A DNA stretch of 64,000 bases, from NCBI GenBank assembly GCA_900239685.1, contig OENT01000478.1:45709-109708 (forward strand), given 5' to 3'. Below the pieces are notes generated by a model. That model was not told the DNA's origin. It saw only the letters and a list, made by a program, of their open reading frames with translations, and ran no database searches. This document shows, one piece after another, positions 1 through 13,631 of this stretch; within the stretch, counting starts at the first letter, position 1, and every line of letters begins with the position of its first letter. A program made the translations under genes and the position numbers. The stretch comes from Rotaria macrura. Taxonomy: Eukaryota; Rotifera; Eurotatoria; Philodinida; Philodinidae.

Positions 1-1245
1 TCACTCAGGAAGACGAATTCATGGTATCTCTAATCAATAATTAGAACTAAATGGTGACAGATCTACAATTATTTAAGTAGGATGCATGATGGCTATATTC
101 AAAAATCAAAGAGATATGAGAGAAAGACAAGCCACGTTTGAATAATAGGAAACCATTAATAAACTACATTTTTTTGTGCAAGTATCCTCAAAGTACTTTG
201 CTTTATTCTGCAAAGCAAAAGATAGCACACTGTTCAAAAAACTTAAGCAGCTTTGGCAATTTTCTTTTGCTCAAGGTACTTAACTTTAAAAGCTCGCATA
301 CCTTGACTCTTTCTAGATGAGTCACAAATCACTAATGTGGTCTCTATTTGAATAATTTGTAGCAAATCCTTTTTCTCTATGCGTGCCTCCATCATGGCGT
401 CCATGTTTTCCGTTAACTGGTGCATTTCCCTTAAACGCGGTGCCCACAGTCATACCGATTATATTTGTCGGCTTGATGTCGTTATCAATCATTTAAAATA
501 CCCGCAACATCTTGGCACAAACTATATATCCTTCGTAGAAGTTTCTTTTATGTTTGGAAACTTTCTAAAATTTTACTCACCACGAGTTCCAATATTTTCA
601 AGAATATGCTGGTAATGATGTCGACATTTTTTGCGACATGCAGTATTTACTTGCTTGTTTCGAATGATTAATTTCTCTCCCTTCGCAATATGACAGCATG
701 GTTTCCTTTACTTCTATCGCCTGCCTTTCCTTTTTCTTTTCTTTTTTAAAAAATTGTTCCTACATAAATACTTTATGCATAAGGGCTTCACTTCGAAACA
801 ATAAAATATCTGCTCGAAGAATTGATGTAGAGTAACGACGAGAAGCAAAAGGATTCCTTGATTTAATGGAATTTATTTCAATTCTTTTTGAGATGGCTGA
901 ACTTGTTCGAAGATACTCACCAGTCAACAATGGGATTGATCAAGGCGTTTTGCTTCGACTATTGAAAGTAAATGGTGTATGTTGCAACTCGAATATATTT
1001 GCTCATACATTTCATTTGAGTATATATTGACCAAAATTGTGTATTTGTGGCTATATAACCTTCGACTCTGATACTTTTCATATCTGTATTTCGTGAGAAT
1101 GCTTATTGCAAAACAAATGAAAATATTTCTCTTCAATATTTCAAATAATTAACATGAAAATACAATCGTAAAAAGCCGAAAATTTCTTTTGTCTAAATGT
1201 TTATTTTCGTTATTCTTAAACATTAAATACATGAAGTGTTATATT
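1..1245. other. gene-poor AT-rich stretch, possible minus-strand exon at its left
   Basis: No convincing complete gene. On the minus strand, 243-425 is open and reads as a charged, exon-like peptide ending in a lysine/alanine-rich tail before a stop; the frame stays open a little upstream to a TGA near 460. It could be the last exon of a gene, but I see no clear acceptor and do not recognise it. The rest is AT-rich DNA without recognised structure. Confidence 0.3.
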
Positions 1246-1650
1246 TTATATCAAAATATAACACTTGATAGATTTTCTTTCGCTTGTTTCAAAATGCATG
1301 AATTTATGAAACAAATGTTTTGTTGAAGTTTCACGTTCGGTACAGAACAATAAATGAGAATAATGATGAAGAAAAGCATCTAATTCATCTAATGTTTGAA
1401 GTAATGTGCAAACACTTTGGTTTTTGATGAAATCAGAAAGCGCAATAAGTTTTCGAGGTCTTGCGTGTTTATTCCCTTTCAAAATAATACGAAAAACGTG
1501 ACCACTTGTAATAGATGGCAAACGATAACAATAAATGAGAATCTTTGCGACGCGAGTATTTAATATACTCAGTAAAAGTAAAGAAGTATCATTTTTATTT
1601 TCAATAAAGTAAGATTTAAAATAAATAATATAACATGATTCTTCTATCAC
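1246..1650 (-). CDS. hypothetical protein, 134 aa open frame
   Basis: An uninterrupted 134-residue reading frame that begins with an ATG and has a mixed, protein-like composition (several Leu/Ile-rich stretches alternating with charged segments, rather than pure Phe/Lys/Ile noise). I recognise no domain, signal peptide or clear membrane segment. It lies about 55 bp from the foldback element at 1703-2006. It may be a lineage-specific small gene, an exon, or chance; no flanking splice sites could be fixed. Confidence 0.3.
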   Translation of the reverse strand: MIEESCYIIYFKSYFIENKNDTSLLLLSILNTRVAKILIYCYRLPSITSGHVFRIILKGNKHARPRKLIALSDFIKNQSVCTLLQTLDELDAFLHHYSHLLFCTERETSTKHLFHKFMHFETSERKSIKCYILI

Positions 1651-1702
1651 TAAAAGATTTCGTATAAAAATTGCGAAATTAATTAATTAATTTTATTTAA
1701 TG

Positions 1703-2006
1703 CTCCCCAGGTCAATCAAAACGGCCGACGTTACAGTATCGTAAACGGTCGTTTTTACATCGTATACCACGGTTAAACGACCGTTTTAAGCCGTATTATG
1801 GCGTTTTAACAAGGTCAGTATTACGGACGTACACGGACACCGTATATACGCCGTAAAACCCTCGTAAAGACAGCGTAATACTATCGTATTCTATACAACA
1901 TACGGCCGTATTACTGAACTTGTTAAAACGAGATAATACGACGCCGTAATGGGCCGTATTTTCATCGTATACGACCGTTTACGGATCGTTCTGTTTGACC
2001 TGGGAG
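1703..2006. mobile_element. GC-rich foldback element with CCCAGGTCAA ends
   Basis: A 304-bp imperfect palindrome, far richer in GC than its surroundings. The left end reads CTCCCCAGGTCAATCAAAAC and the right end, read on the other strand, CTCCCAGGTCAAACAGAACG. The two halves pair over most of their length and are built from shuffled words such as ACGGCCGTA, CGTAAACGGT and CGTATAC. It has no reading frame, so it would be a non-autonomous element of the foldback/MITE kind. No clear target duplication flanks it. The same type of terminus occurs at 14904-15193. Confidence 0.75.
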
Positions 2007-5000
2007 AGTTTACATTACTATTGTAAACCACGATCGGTTTTAGCAGTAGACGAGAAAAACCTGATCGCCTGAGATAAATTCAGCGGACGAAAAGAAACTT
2101 TATCATACCTCTCGTTTCGGTTAACATTGCGTTGCCCTAAAGTATCAACTTTCAAAAAGCAATAAGCATCATGTTGTTTGCTAACGAGCGAAATCGTCGA
2201 TCTGATTAAATTAATGGGCACATATCTCAATAGAGATACAATGTACTTCGAGTAGAAAAATACACTAAACTAAAAATAGGCAGAATAAAATAGAAGCAGT
2301 TGAAAGTATTAGAATTATCTAGTTCCATGTACACTGGATTGAACTAAAGATTGTCAAAGTTCTGCACAGTGAGTCGAAAGTCATTAATGTTTGAAAATTT
2401 CGAGTTTGAAGTAGTTTCAAGGACATGAAATGCATTGGAATGTCTATCTTTGCGTCATTCACCCACGCGATGGTAAAATGACAGAGAATATTCAACCTTA
2501 CTTGCCACATATGTCTACACGACGGTCTGGTCTAGTCTTACATTCCTTTTAATAGCTTAGAACTAATTACCTTGACGAAGAAATGATTGAACCATGCATT
2601 GGCAAGCATAGAATGTGTCTACATCCTACCATGATTAGTTCATTTTATCTATTCACACCATTCGGACTCGTCGGTAGAACGAAAACTACATGGCGAGAGC
2701 TGCAATCTAAGATTCATTTTGACAAATCTTGAAATGCTGATTATTCTTGACAAGCTTCAATAAAAATATGAATTTGTTTGAAGCATCGTTTGCATTGATC
2801 AAGACTAGTTCGATTTTAAGCACGATATTATACACTTGGTCTAGGTCAGTCCGAGCTCTTCAAGAAGTCTCGTTTGTGTTGTTTGGGTGCGTTTGAATAG
2901 AAGAAGTACACAAAAACCCATCCTATTGCGAAATATTCATTAACAATCGAAGAACTCATCAACTTGTCAATCATACAGCTGCAGTTTTAGGTTAGAAAAA
3001 GAAACAGTACTGAGAAAGAAAATTTTAATGATTCGCTTTTCAGAAAAACTAATCCATTGATTCAACAGGTAATCAGTTCGACAAACATGGTATGAACGCA
3101 GCTGAATATGATTCATAATGAATTAAATTAGGTTGGATAGAAGTCATTTTGCATTGAGATATCGTACTTCGCATAGAAAAATTCTATTCTCCTTGTCACT
3201 TCAGGGATAGACTCATATTCACGCATCATTTACATATGCAGTGCTCGTTGTTTTCATTTGTTACCAGAGATATATAAATCAACGCGTCGTTTTGATACTT
3301 GAAACATTGGAATTCCTTTTCTTTTCATTCTTCTTAATTTACTCTTGCTAAAAATGTGTGATATTGTCCCAAAAAATCTCATTACGTTCAAGTAGAATTC
3401 AAATAGAAAAACGAATGTTACAAAAGACTTCTCTTATATTTGTTCAGTTGTTTCGAGACATTACATTCCAAAGATGAACTAATTTTTACAAAGTTTTGTT
3501 TCTTGTGAATGAATCTCATTGAAAATCTAATATCTCGTGTTTCTATTGTTTTCATCAGTTCCAAAGAGAAAGTCAAACATTGACGGAAATGATTTTTTTT
3601 CTTTGATAAACATGATTAATAATTCTCAAGACGATTCACTGTCTCTGAAATCGACAACACATAGTTTATTTCACAAACGAATCAAGCTCAACTTTTATCA
3701 CGAATATATTCTACGATATTATATTTAGTTCGTGAAAACTCAGCTTCTATCATATTAGGTATATCAGCACAATATCATTATAATATTCGATATTGTGACG
3801 CACTCAACAAATATGTCAAAGTCATAAGTAACTGNTGTTGCTATTTGAAGTAAAAAATATCATAGTTAAAGATTTGAGAATAAAAGTTTCAATAATAATT
3901 GAAAATCGTTCCTTCATTCTGTATGACTTGTCTCTTAACAGCATAAAATTATAGAAGAAAAGCTATTGCGCTCAAAGCTTCAATATCTTCGGATAAGCTA
4001 CTCGTCAGAAACTACATGAACGGGGGGATAGGTGGTGGCAGTGGTACTCTCAATGCTTCATATTAAGTTTAAATGATTGTCACTAGACGAATACCAACAC
4101 AATTAACTATTTCTCTATTTTAAAGAGCAGTAGTTATCGTTTATTCTGACGTATCGAAGACAGAATCCTTTGTCATTTACTTATCAACCAGGATGGAATT
4201 GCGTTTTCTACTGAAAATTGATTGATTGAAACAAAAAGGCTTCTAGATAATCAAATACATAAGATATTGTCTGAACTTATTGGCAGGTAAAAAGAAGTTT
4301 TCTCTGAAGTGAATTCAACATCAACATGTTTCATTCGTATGAGAGTAGCGAAAAGCTAGAAAGTAAATTATACTGATCTCATATAATTACTAGAACTTCA
4401 TGTAGTGTATCTTAAAATTACGAAACGTTTTTATCCACCCTGAAGGTTAAGCTTTAACAATTTGCTTCATTTTAAGTTACTTTAAATGATTCTCCACTAC
4501 AACAGACAATGAACAGCACCACTAGATTCAACTAATTATACACATAAAATTTCTTACGGGTGATTCAATGAAAACTTTATTTTGTTACTTCGTACGTTAG
4601 ACAGACTGTGAGAAAGGACGAATTTTTCAAAGAGAAGAAAAACGAAACGATATGTTGCCCGTTAAATCCAATCAATATTGAAAAGGTTGTCTCAGAAGTA
4701 CAATTCTACGATGGGTGACTCTTTCAAATAGAAATAACTTTTTAATCAAGCCTTTGCAATAAAACTAACAAGATAAGTATTCATCAAATATTTTGAAGGA
4801 TTAGCGTATTAATGAAACTTTGCTCTAATATTTTTTTAGATCTCACGTTTCATAAATTCAATAGAGAAAAGTGCAATGTGTCATATTTTACTGGTCAATC
4901 TTTGATCAAAGGAATGATTGCCAAGATAATTTTCTAAAAATAATCAAAGCATAAACAATTGAAACTGAGTAGAAAAAATATACTTTTCCGCATTCCTCGC

Positions 5001-5729
5001 AATGCATTACTTGTTGATCATCATTCTGCAATCAAGAGGGATGATTTTAAATATCAATAGCAATTAACAGACGCCTGTATGACTCGCTTGACTCTACATA
5101 TAATATTCAACTATTTCAATATTATATACAAACTTTACAGCCTTCAGCAAAACTAGTATACAGCATTTCAAAAACCGGGAGTGTGAGTTTAGATGTTGAT
5201 TTCCTAATAGGGATCGTTGTTCACGACTCTGTGGATGTGAATACATATTTATTCTAAATCGTGTGCCATGCTCCACTCCCCACATCTGAGAATGATTTCG
5301 AATGCATTTCGTTTGATCACATACATCCTAATTTGACGAGTCTGAGCGGAAGCGAAGTTTTTGCACTATGATTAAGGTAACAGTGTAAGTGCTCAAATCA
5401 GTGTCGTTGATAGAAAAAGAACTCGTGCCACATGAACTATTACAGTTATTAATTTCGAACCTTGATAAATTATTCGTGGTCTCATTTTTATTGTCGGTAT
5501 ATCCGGATCATCGTTACCACTAATATTATAGTATCATTGATCATTGGCAGTGCCATATTCATGTGTTCAATCAAATAAAAATATGGTGGTAGAGATATTA
5601 GTTAGTATTTTTTTTTAGTTCTACGTTCACAAATTTAAACATACAAGCAAAATGCAACTACTTTCGATGGCTCTCATCGGGATAGGATAATATTCTTTTG
5701 GATATATGTCATCTTCTCTGCGTTCCGCT
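2007..5729. other. no gene recognised
   Basis: AT-rich sequence with only short open frames of biased composition (for example 2018-2230 and 2319-2510 minus, 3537-3728 plus, 5094-5285 minus). One unresolved base (N) is near 3834. I see no splice-bounded exons, RNA genes or mobile-element ends. Confidence 0.4.
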
Positions 5730-6853
5730 GGTTTTCATTTGGCATGAATACATATCATCGAAGTTCAGTATGCTCGATGGATGCACTATCAAATCCTTTA
5801 GATAAACTTTGATATCGTTGACAACGGATTGAGATACAAATTTCGTCGGGCAGTCTTTATTATTCGTGATCAGATTAACGCTCTTGGGTGTGCATAAATC
5901 ATTGAATATATATATTTTGTCACTTCATTCACTGCTTCTAATGCAATTCTACGATATTTTGATAATTGTTCCTGTACCCATCCATACAGTTTTGCGAGAT
6001 GTGCTTGATCACAAGAGTTCACAGCGATAATATTCATCATGTTCTTGTTTCTGTGTGTGATCGGATGTATTTAATCGATTCTGCTTGAAGCCGTAGGGAT
6101 AATTAAATACGTTTATATGATAATGAAATGATCGATCACATAAATTCCGAAGAGGATTTTTTCAATCGCCTGCTGTTTAATAAATATTATAGGTACGAAA
6201 AAAAGTTCACTGAATTCCATGCATATCGCACCTTCCATTGGCAATGTTCGTGAACGAAGGGAATGAGCTCGATTATCATCGACAAAGGATTCCTACCCTC
6301 TCGATGACATACTTATAAAATATGACTGCCCACCGTCAGAATTAATTTGTCGCTGGATTGCCTTCCGTTCATAATTTTGAGTATCATCAGGTATTATGCT
6401 ATTGGTAGTTTCATAGCTTGCTGATAAACTTCTCGTTTATAATGCGTACTTCAATACAAATACGGCTGGTACAATGTGTTTCATAGCGAAGTACGAAGAC
6501 TTGGGATGCATACATAGTCATAATTGGTTTATTCATGTGGGTATAATTTGTAATTTCAATTCTTTATGAGATGAACACGACCCTATGGCTAGTACATCAG
6601 CTGTCGAAGGAGAAATTTCATTAAGAATCATCGCTTTCAATTCGCATCCTTGTCTATCCTTTAACTCTCTACCAGTACTAATACCAAGAATATGTTCATT
6701 GACATAATCTTTTGCTGATGAATTCGGAATGCCAATGAAATCTAAATTTATTTCGAATTCGCTTTCACATAAATGTATATGAGCGATACATTGTTCTACG
6801 ACAGTCGAACCATTTGAACTGCGAACGCTATATATTGCTAACATATCAATCAT
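5730..6853 (-). pseudogene. decayed coding region, unrecognised family
   Basis: On the minus strand 6533-6853 is an open 106-residue frame with good protein-like composition. Further downstream on the same strand, coding-like segments continue in different frames: a hydrophilic piece around 6240-6400 broken by one stop, a piece around 5930-6040 containing the segment YGWVQEQLSKYRRIALEAV, and a piece around 5735-5880. The repeated change of frame with stops between is what a gene looks like after several indels. I do not recognise the family. Alternatively these could be exons of a live gene with introns I could not place. Confidence 0.4.
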
Positions 6854-7455
6854 GCATACATGACCCTAATCATAGCCAGTGTATAAATCGATGAATAGAA
6901 TTTTAGCATGGCTATTGGCAAGCGCAAGTAAGATAAAAATCATGATTATCGTCAATATCTCAGAATGAATCAATCAAAATGATCATACTATTTCTATATT
7001 ACATACAGGGTTGTGAGCAGTATTAACTCCTATCCAATTAATCACGAAAGATCGGATTGTAGAAATTATACAGATCTTAGCCTAAAATCATGAGAATGCT
7101 ATTATGTGAATATATGTGCATCGTTCGATATGTCCCTCCCTTTCTTGCATAGATCCAAGGGAGAACAGAATTGTCTCCTAGGATCTTGATTTTGAATATT
7201 TTTGTTGATTTTAAGTGATATCTAAGGGGAGTGAGCATTTGTTACGGCAATCCACACGCCATTCCCACATTTTATGATACTGATTGATTCCTGTGTTATT
7301 TGAAATATCTTACGAAAGAATGTCCAAGTAGAATGTGTTATAAACTTTTGAAACGAAATCTTCCAAATCTCACATGTATCATTTATTATATTAAAACACT
7401 ATATAAGTATATTGAATAAATATGGATCCTACTGGTAAAATATTGTTGTGTTCAA
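6854..7455. other. intergenic, downstream of the NmrA-like gene
   Basis: AT-rich spacer between the decayed region and the 3' end of the NmrA-like gene. No structure recognised. Confidence 0.4.
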
Positions 7456-9783
7456 CTATTGACCTTTCCAACCGGTTTTCGTCAGCCATTGTTCAAATGT
7501 ATTTAATTTTGTCACCTTTTGTCCAGTTGTCCAATCTTTTTCTTTGCCATAACAGCCATATTCTTGAAACCATTGAAACATAGCAAACAATTCGTCCTGT
7601 ATAAACTTCGGCAAGAACTGTACTCCCGATCGGTATTCTTCTTCCGTTAATGCTTTAGCTGAAGCTGGAATACCTGTAACTTTAGTAAAAATCTTAGGAA
7701 TGTCGCTAAATCGAATCGCTTCCCCACACATGCAAATATCATGACCCACATATTTATCTGGATCATTCAAAATTTCAGAAACAATTGGTCCAGTATCTTC
7801 GATATCTACCATGTGCAATGTCGAGTTTTTGTCCATAGGCAATGCAAAAACGAACGTACCATCAGCCGATTTCTGTGGTTTGAGAGAGCTTGACCAGTTC
7901 TGCATGTAGAATGCGGGCTCGACATAAATCGTTTTCAAAGTTGGATAGTTTTTCTTGATATAATCCCGTGTGTAAGCTTTTTGTGTGAAATGAGGCACGT
8001 TGCTTAAAAGGATATTGACACAGATCGTAGAGAACAATAGCTCATAAGATGAATACTTACTATTTACCACCGCTCAGCTTGGTAGTATCTTCAAGGGTAC
8101 TGAATATGAAGTACGGGATTTGAAGTGCAGCAGCAACATCTGACATAGCTTTACCCTGTTGGATTTCAGCATCATGCTGAGTGGGTTGCCCCATAAAATC
8201 TGTTAGAGCGAAGACCGCCCACGAATCTTTAAATGCTCTTTGAATATCTTCTTTCTTGCTGATATCACATGAGACCATCTCGATATGATTACTCAAATGT
8301 TTTACTGTTTGAGCTTTTTCACTTGTTGCATCACGTGTTAAACCACGAATCTTTTGAAGAAGAACAATCATAGTTACAGAATAACCAATATGGGAGTTTT
8401 AACTATCAATCATTTAAACTTGAATAACGTTTTGATAAGTTGAATAGATTTTTAAATATGAACTATTTTAATTTTACGAGCATACTTGATAAAATAAATT
8501 CAAGGATATATTTCCTATTGTTGTTCACTTTACAAAACTAGTGTTAATGGATTATTTTGTGAATGATTTCGCATGGATACACTTACAAGTTAGGTTTTGT
8601 CGTATTTATATCTCAAGTGCGAATACACATACAACATGATATATTTTTCACCTGATAAACGAAATGAATCTTTGAAATGTGAGCATTTAAGAGAGGTATT
8701 CAAAAACTGGAACTATTCTGTTCTATTTCTTATGCTTTAAAATAAAAATTGTTTTCAATATAGTCAGGTATATATTTGTTAAAAATTGAATAAGGATATT
8801 CGCCTATTCTCTGCTCGTGCAAACGTATCGATCACTAGTTCTAAAAGGACGTCAAATTTCTTCCTGTTCTAATCACCTGTCGTTATTAAGGTCCACGAAC
8901 AGGAGAAAAGAAACGAAAGAATAAACAAAACAAGACGATGCAAGCAAGGAGAAGAGAAAATGCAACTATTGTTTTTTTCTAAGTTAAAGATGTAGAAAAA
9001 TAATTGTCACATCATTCAGAAGAAACCAATGAATGATATCCGGTTGACGCGCCTAGTGAGAGTGCACCTCATATACTTCACGAAAATAAATGTTTGTTTT
9101 CATTAATCTCAATTCTTAATTTATGCTGAAAAATCATATTAAGTCTAACTAAAATAGTTAGTTCTGAATCAAGTTCAAGGTTATAAATATGGCCGAAAGT
9201 CATAATCTGAGGTACTAGTTGAAAGATTTAACGATCTCAATATTCTACAAATTTATTCTATTATGAACTTTTCAAAGACTTGCTTCTAGTTTCAAATCGT
9301 CAATATAGGTTTCACGAATCGTTCGCAGCTTTTACCGTAAAAAAAAACAAATACTTTGTCGATAAAGAAAATATCCATACATTTACAGTCGACGACTAAA
9401 TACAAGAATATTATCACGCTCAAACGAATACTTGGAAAATTACTTGTGGACTAATCGGTCCGTATTAACTTTTTAAAGTAAATAATAATAGGAAATATGT
9501 TGTTGACTTCCTTATGTCAAACATGTTAATAAGATTAAATTTATTCAACTTATCGAAAAATTATTCGTGTTAAAATAGTCGACAGTTATAATAATTTTAA
9601 GCTTTGGTCGTTTTTTGCTACTATCAACATTTGAAAGAATAGTTTTAAGTTTTACACTGAGAATAGCGAATATAACATCAAGTTACTTACTTTATATTTG
9701 TCGGTTGTAATTAAGGATCGTACAACAGCACCGCCTTGAGCACCCGTAGCTCCAACTACTGTTACCAAACGTTTATTGGCCAT
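7456..9783 (-). CDS. NmrA-like / HSCARG-type NAD(P)-binding protein
   Basis: Three exons can be joined: 9691-9783, 8061-8350 and 7456-8002 (930 nt, 309 aa), which is close to the usual 295-310 aa of NmrA-like family proteins. Exon 1 gives the start MANKRLVTVVGATGAQGG: a beta strand followed by the glycine-rich dinucleotide loop GATGAQG at residues 11-17. Exon 2 begins with an RGLTRD motif typical of the second strand that selects NADP(H). It continues through a Rossmann fold of the atypical short-chain dehydrogenase type and ends at SGGK; exon 3 follows with VPHFTQK and the C-terminal substrate-side domain. Donors are GTAAGT at both sites and the splice phases agree. Intron 2 is 58 bp; intron 1 is 1,340 bp, much longer. 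Family members act as redox sensors or regulators (human NMRAL1 binds NADPH and can lack enzyme activity); the specific role here is inference. No stop or frameshift is seen, so the gene looks intact. Confidence 0.9.
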
Positions 9784-9830
9784 TGTATGTTACTTGTAAA
9801 AAATGCAATGCTAAAGGAATCGCATACATC

Positions 9831-9840
9831 ACTATATATA
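9831..9840 (-). promoter_or_regulatory. possible TATA box of the NmrA-like gene
   Basis: The string TATATATA lies about 50 bp upstream of the ATG on the coding (minus) strand. The placement suits a core promoter with a short 5' leader; no other promoter element is recognisable. Confidence 0.3.
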
Positions 9841-12800
9841 GTCTTGCGTTCTTTTTTGCTGAGTCATGCTTTCAAGGCAACGTTACGTTGCTGTTTGAAT
9901 CGTATGCACAGTAATACTGGTGCAAAGAAGAAAACGGGAAAGATTATGCAATGGGTTAAAAATACGGGACAACGAAGGAAAATCAGCCAGGAGCAAAAAG
10001 AACGATTACAATAGATAATAAATAGATCGAATGATAGTTTAAGACAAAATAGTATAAAAAGTATGACAGTAAAAGTGTTTATCGTTTTATTAAATATTTT
10101 ATTCAATATCTGTTACATTTTGTTGTTATTGCAAAGAGCATCTTCAGAAGAAAAATAATTCAAAGAAAAAAACATTGTTTTAATAGAAATTCAAATACAT
10201 GATGATATAAAAAACTAGTTACTTTCATATTATCTATATATTTCAATGTGAACGAGTTTTTATTCTCCTTTTTGCATTGCAATATTTGAAGAGAGCGACG
10301 AAAATGCCTTGTTCTATCTAACTAATTTCAGTTTCTATAGCTTTTATATTATTCAAGTCATAGGCGGCGGAACGTTTCTAACTTAGGAAGGGCCCAAAAT
10401 ATTTCTTTTGAGATCAAGGATAGAAACTCAAGATTAGGTGATACAAGTAAAGTTTTTTACTTCGTTTGCATAGCTTTCAAACAAAAAATGTTCTGCGCTG
10501 TCCAATGCCTATGCCTTCAGAACAATCGAAAATTCTAATTACTATCCCATCAAAAGTTATATTTTATTATCAACAGAATGAAAAATCTTTAACCTTGACT
10601 GAAGCAAAGATAAGTACAAAACCTATTGTTCATGGCAAACAAGGCTTTTCTATTATGATGTTTTGCAAGAAAATTAGAAATAATGCTGTTCAAGTCTAAC
10701 TGATGTAGTTTTCTTTTATGAATATGAGGAATACAGATTTGATTAAAGTGTTGTTGTGCTATTGTTGGAAGTAGAAATTTTGATCAGTTTTGGTGACATA
10801 AAGTCTTGAACTGGATTCACGGTTTTATGAGCATCATATAAACGCGTTGCTGAATTGTTTGAAGTATCTGCATGATTTCTGGCAGCTTCACACCTTTTCT
10901 AGTTTTTTTTTTGAAAAAAAATGTAATTTGACGCTGTTTTTGTTGATGTTTTTTTTTACAAAGCTTACTGTTTGCTTATCATTTCAGAATCTTTCCAAAG
11001 TAAAATACAGAACATGATACAAATTCTAATGATCAATAAAAATATGTCGACGCCATTAATATATTCTATGCGTTGACTATTTTCCTTTACTTTCATAAAA
11101 GAATCGCTAGTGTTGATAGCTGAAGATGTTTCGAAAACATACAAACATTTACATCTGTCACTGAGGATCAAGTTGAACGTAACTTCGGAGGAAAATAAAC
11201 ATCGATTTTTCTGGGGGTGCATCAAATCCAAAGCCTAGGGATTCGGTACAAAAATACATGGGTTTATTTTTTACTTGGATTCGATCTCAATGTAACACAG
11301 CTACAAAGCTGGAATCACGTTAGATTGAAACCAAATCCCAAATCTAAAATGAACCAAGCGATAGAGGCAATCCTGAGACCCGAACCTAAGTTAAATCCAC
11401 ATCTAGGTACTGGTTCGAAAACGCATCCAAATCCAGTTCCAAATGTGAAAGATTNTCTAGATTTTTCTAACCACTTTCGGTTGATGAAATTTATACACTG
11501 AAATACAATGTGTCACACTCTGCATTCGAAATAATGATGCATGCGTCATATTTCATCTCGTTGTATAGTTGAAAAGAAAATTTTAAATGTACGATTAATA
11601 CACAAATAAAAAAACCATCGTTATGGCAATTTCTCTGTGATTAAAATACAAATCATATTGCAAATACGTAGACCAAGCATGGGTTTAATTAATCCTATAC
11701 GACAGTAAACGGTCAGAATACATGTGTCATCATAACGATTGTATATCGTTGTATCGTATTTGGAGGAATACAGCGAAATAAGAGGAAAGATAATGTCGTT
11801 CATGATTTGTTTTTCTTCTTGTACGCTCTCTATGAATCTCATCCAAGATATTATTGTGTACCATAAGAGAATCGTTCGATTCTATACTTTTTTTAGATGG
11901 ATATCATCGCCATCTATCATTAACAGCTTAGAATTACAATGAAGAAGTTAGCTCATCAACTCGACAGAGTTTCCTACTGATATTTTATCTTTGACTGTAT
12001 GTCAACACAATTACCTTCACGGTTTGTAATCTTCTCTGACTTTTACTAATAGTGAAAAGTGTTGCTGATATCCTATTAAAGACTATAAAAAATGATGAAA
12101 AGCTCCTTAGAATTTACAAAATGCTTCATTATCGTAATGTCCAAGTATTTAAGTAAAACATAATGAAAGCATGCATTCTAAAATAAATTTCATCGAGAGA
12201 GATTATCGTGTAATTGAGAGCAACAACTTCGGAGTATATTCAAATTCTATTGGACTTACCTTCAAAAACTTTTCCATATAAAATGAATTGCTCGATGAAA
12301 AAATCTATTAGTAAAATCCTTGCAGAATATATATCAAGATATACAAGTTGATAGTTTTATTTAATTTATTTATGGACATCATTTTTCATCATAATGTACT
12401 TCATTCTCTAGAACTAAGAAAAAAAGATTGTTCATAAAATCTAATTAGCAGTTCAGAGATATAATCTTCGATGTTTTTTCAACAATATCTATCTTTCTCC
12501 TGGTGTTAGTACTTGTGTGAAGACTTGATAGGTTTACAAACTACAATAGAATAGATTCCAATATTCTGTATTTTAATTGTATTTCACAAAGCTGAGATAT
12601 TCTAGTCTGTCCTTTCTTTGTATTTCTTCTTGTTCAGATTTCTTTGTTGCTGTGAAAGTTTTTCTTTATGTTAAACTCTCTAAACAGCAGATCTTGTCTT
12701 GTTAACTGAATGTTCTAATGTCAATATCACTTCCCACTTTGCTATTCTTTTTCTACATCTTGCTTTCTCCACACTAATTGTGCGTTGTATGCGAAGTAGT

Positions 12801-13631
12801 TAAGTTTAGATGCTATGAAGAAGAGCAATAAACATCACAACCGAAGGTGACATATAAAGGTTATTCGTCTAACTGTTCGTTATCAACACAATCGCCATCA
12901 TCGTTTGTTTTGTCGGTCTACATTTCGATCTCATATGCTAATCAATTTTGCTCTTTGAACCCAGTAGGTAAGCACATCACAAACTTCTGCATTCGAATTA
13001 ATGACCTTTTCTGTTTTCATATGTATCGTTCAACCAAATGATGAATATTTCATTTTCTCATCTTAATGTTGTTCTTTTGTACTGATTAGCAGTAGTCATG
13101 GGGTTCTAGTCTACATTATTATTCTACAGGAAATGATAATGGTTGTTGTTGTTATGTGAAAAATGATTTTTCATTAATATCGAAGTATCAGGTGACGTTA
13201 TCTATGTGCCTTGTAAAGCATCCCCCACTGGGTTGCTTCAAAATCTAAAAGACTCTTCCCTATTTTCTGAAATTCGATATTAAACTACGTCACTTTTTAT
13301 GAAGAAACGAGCATATTATAAATATTGGTTATTTCAAATTCATTAATGAATAGTGACAGTTACATGAAATAAATGAGAGGAGTTTGATTTTTAATAATAT
13401 CATGGAATTATTTGAATGAATCTAGTCGTTTTATTTAGTGAAGTCAAAATATACTTACTTGTACGTTCATTTCATCATTATAATGCGCTATTTTTTAGTT
13501 AAGCTGCTAGAAAGCAAATTATGAAAGGCACGTATAATGCACAAAGGTAAGTAGCGGCATCCGAGTCAGGATACGACTCTAAAATATATTGGGAATTTCT
13601 TTTCTAATTTACATATTTCTGTTCGTATACA
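9841..13631. other. gene-poor AT-rich stretch
   Basis: Short open frames at 10466-10699 (plus), 10965-11231 (minus), 11217-11501 (plus) and 12847-13041 (plus) have no recognisable domain or splice context. Around 11290-11460 the sequence is built from repeated words of the CCAAATCC type, like one arm of a foldback element, but no partner arm is evident nearby; a similar TTTAGATTTG-word tract occurs at about 27460-27655. One N lies near 11455. Confidence 0.35.

Noticed and set aside
9736-10014. 92-codon plus-strand frame
   Set aside because: It overlaps exon 1 of the NmrA-like gene on the opposite strand and has no features of its own.
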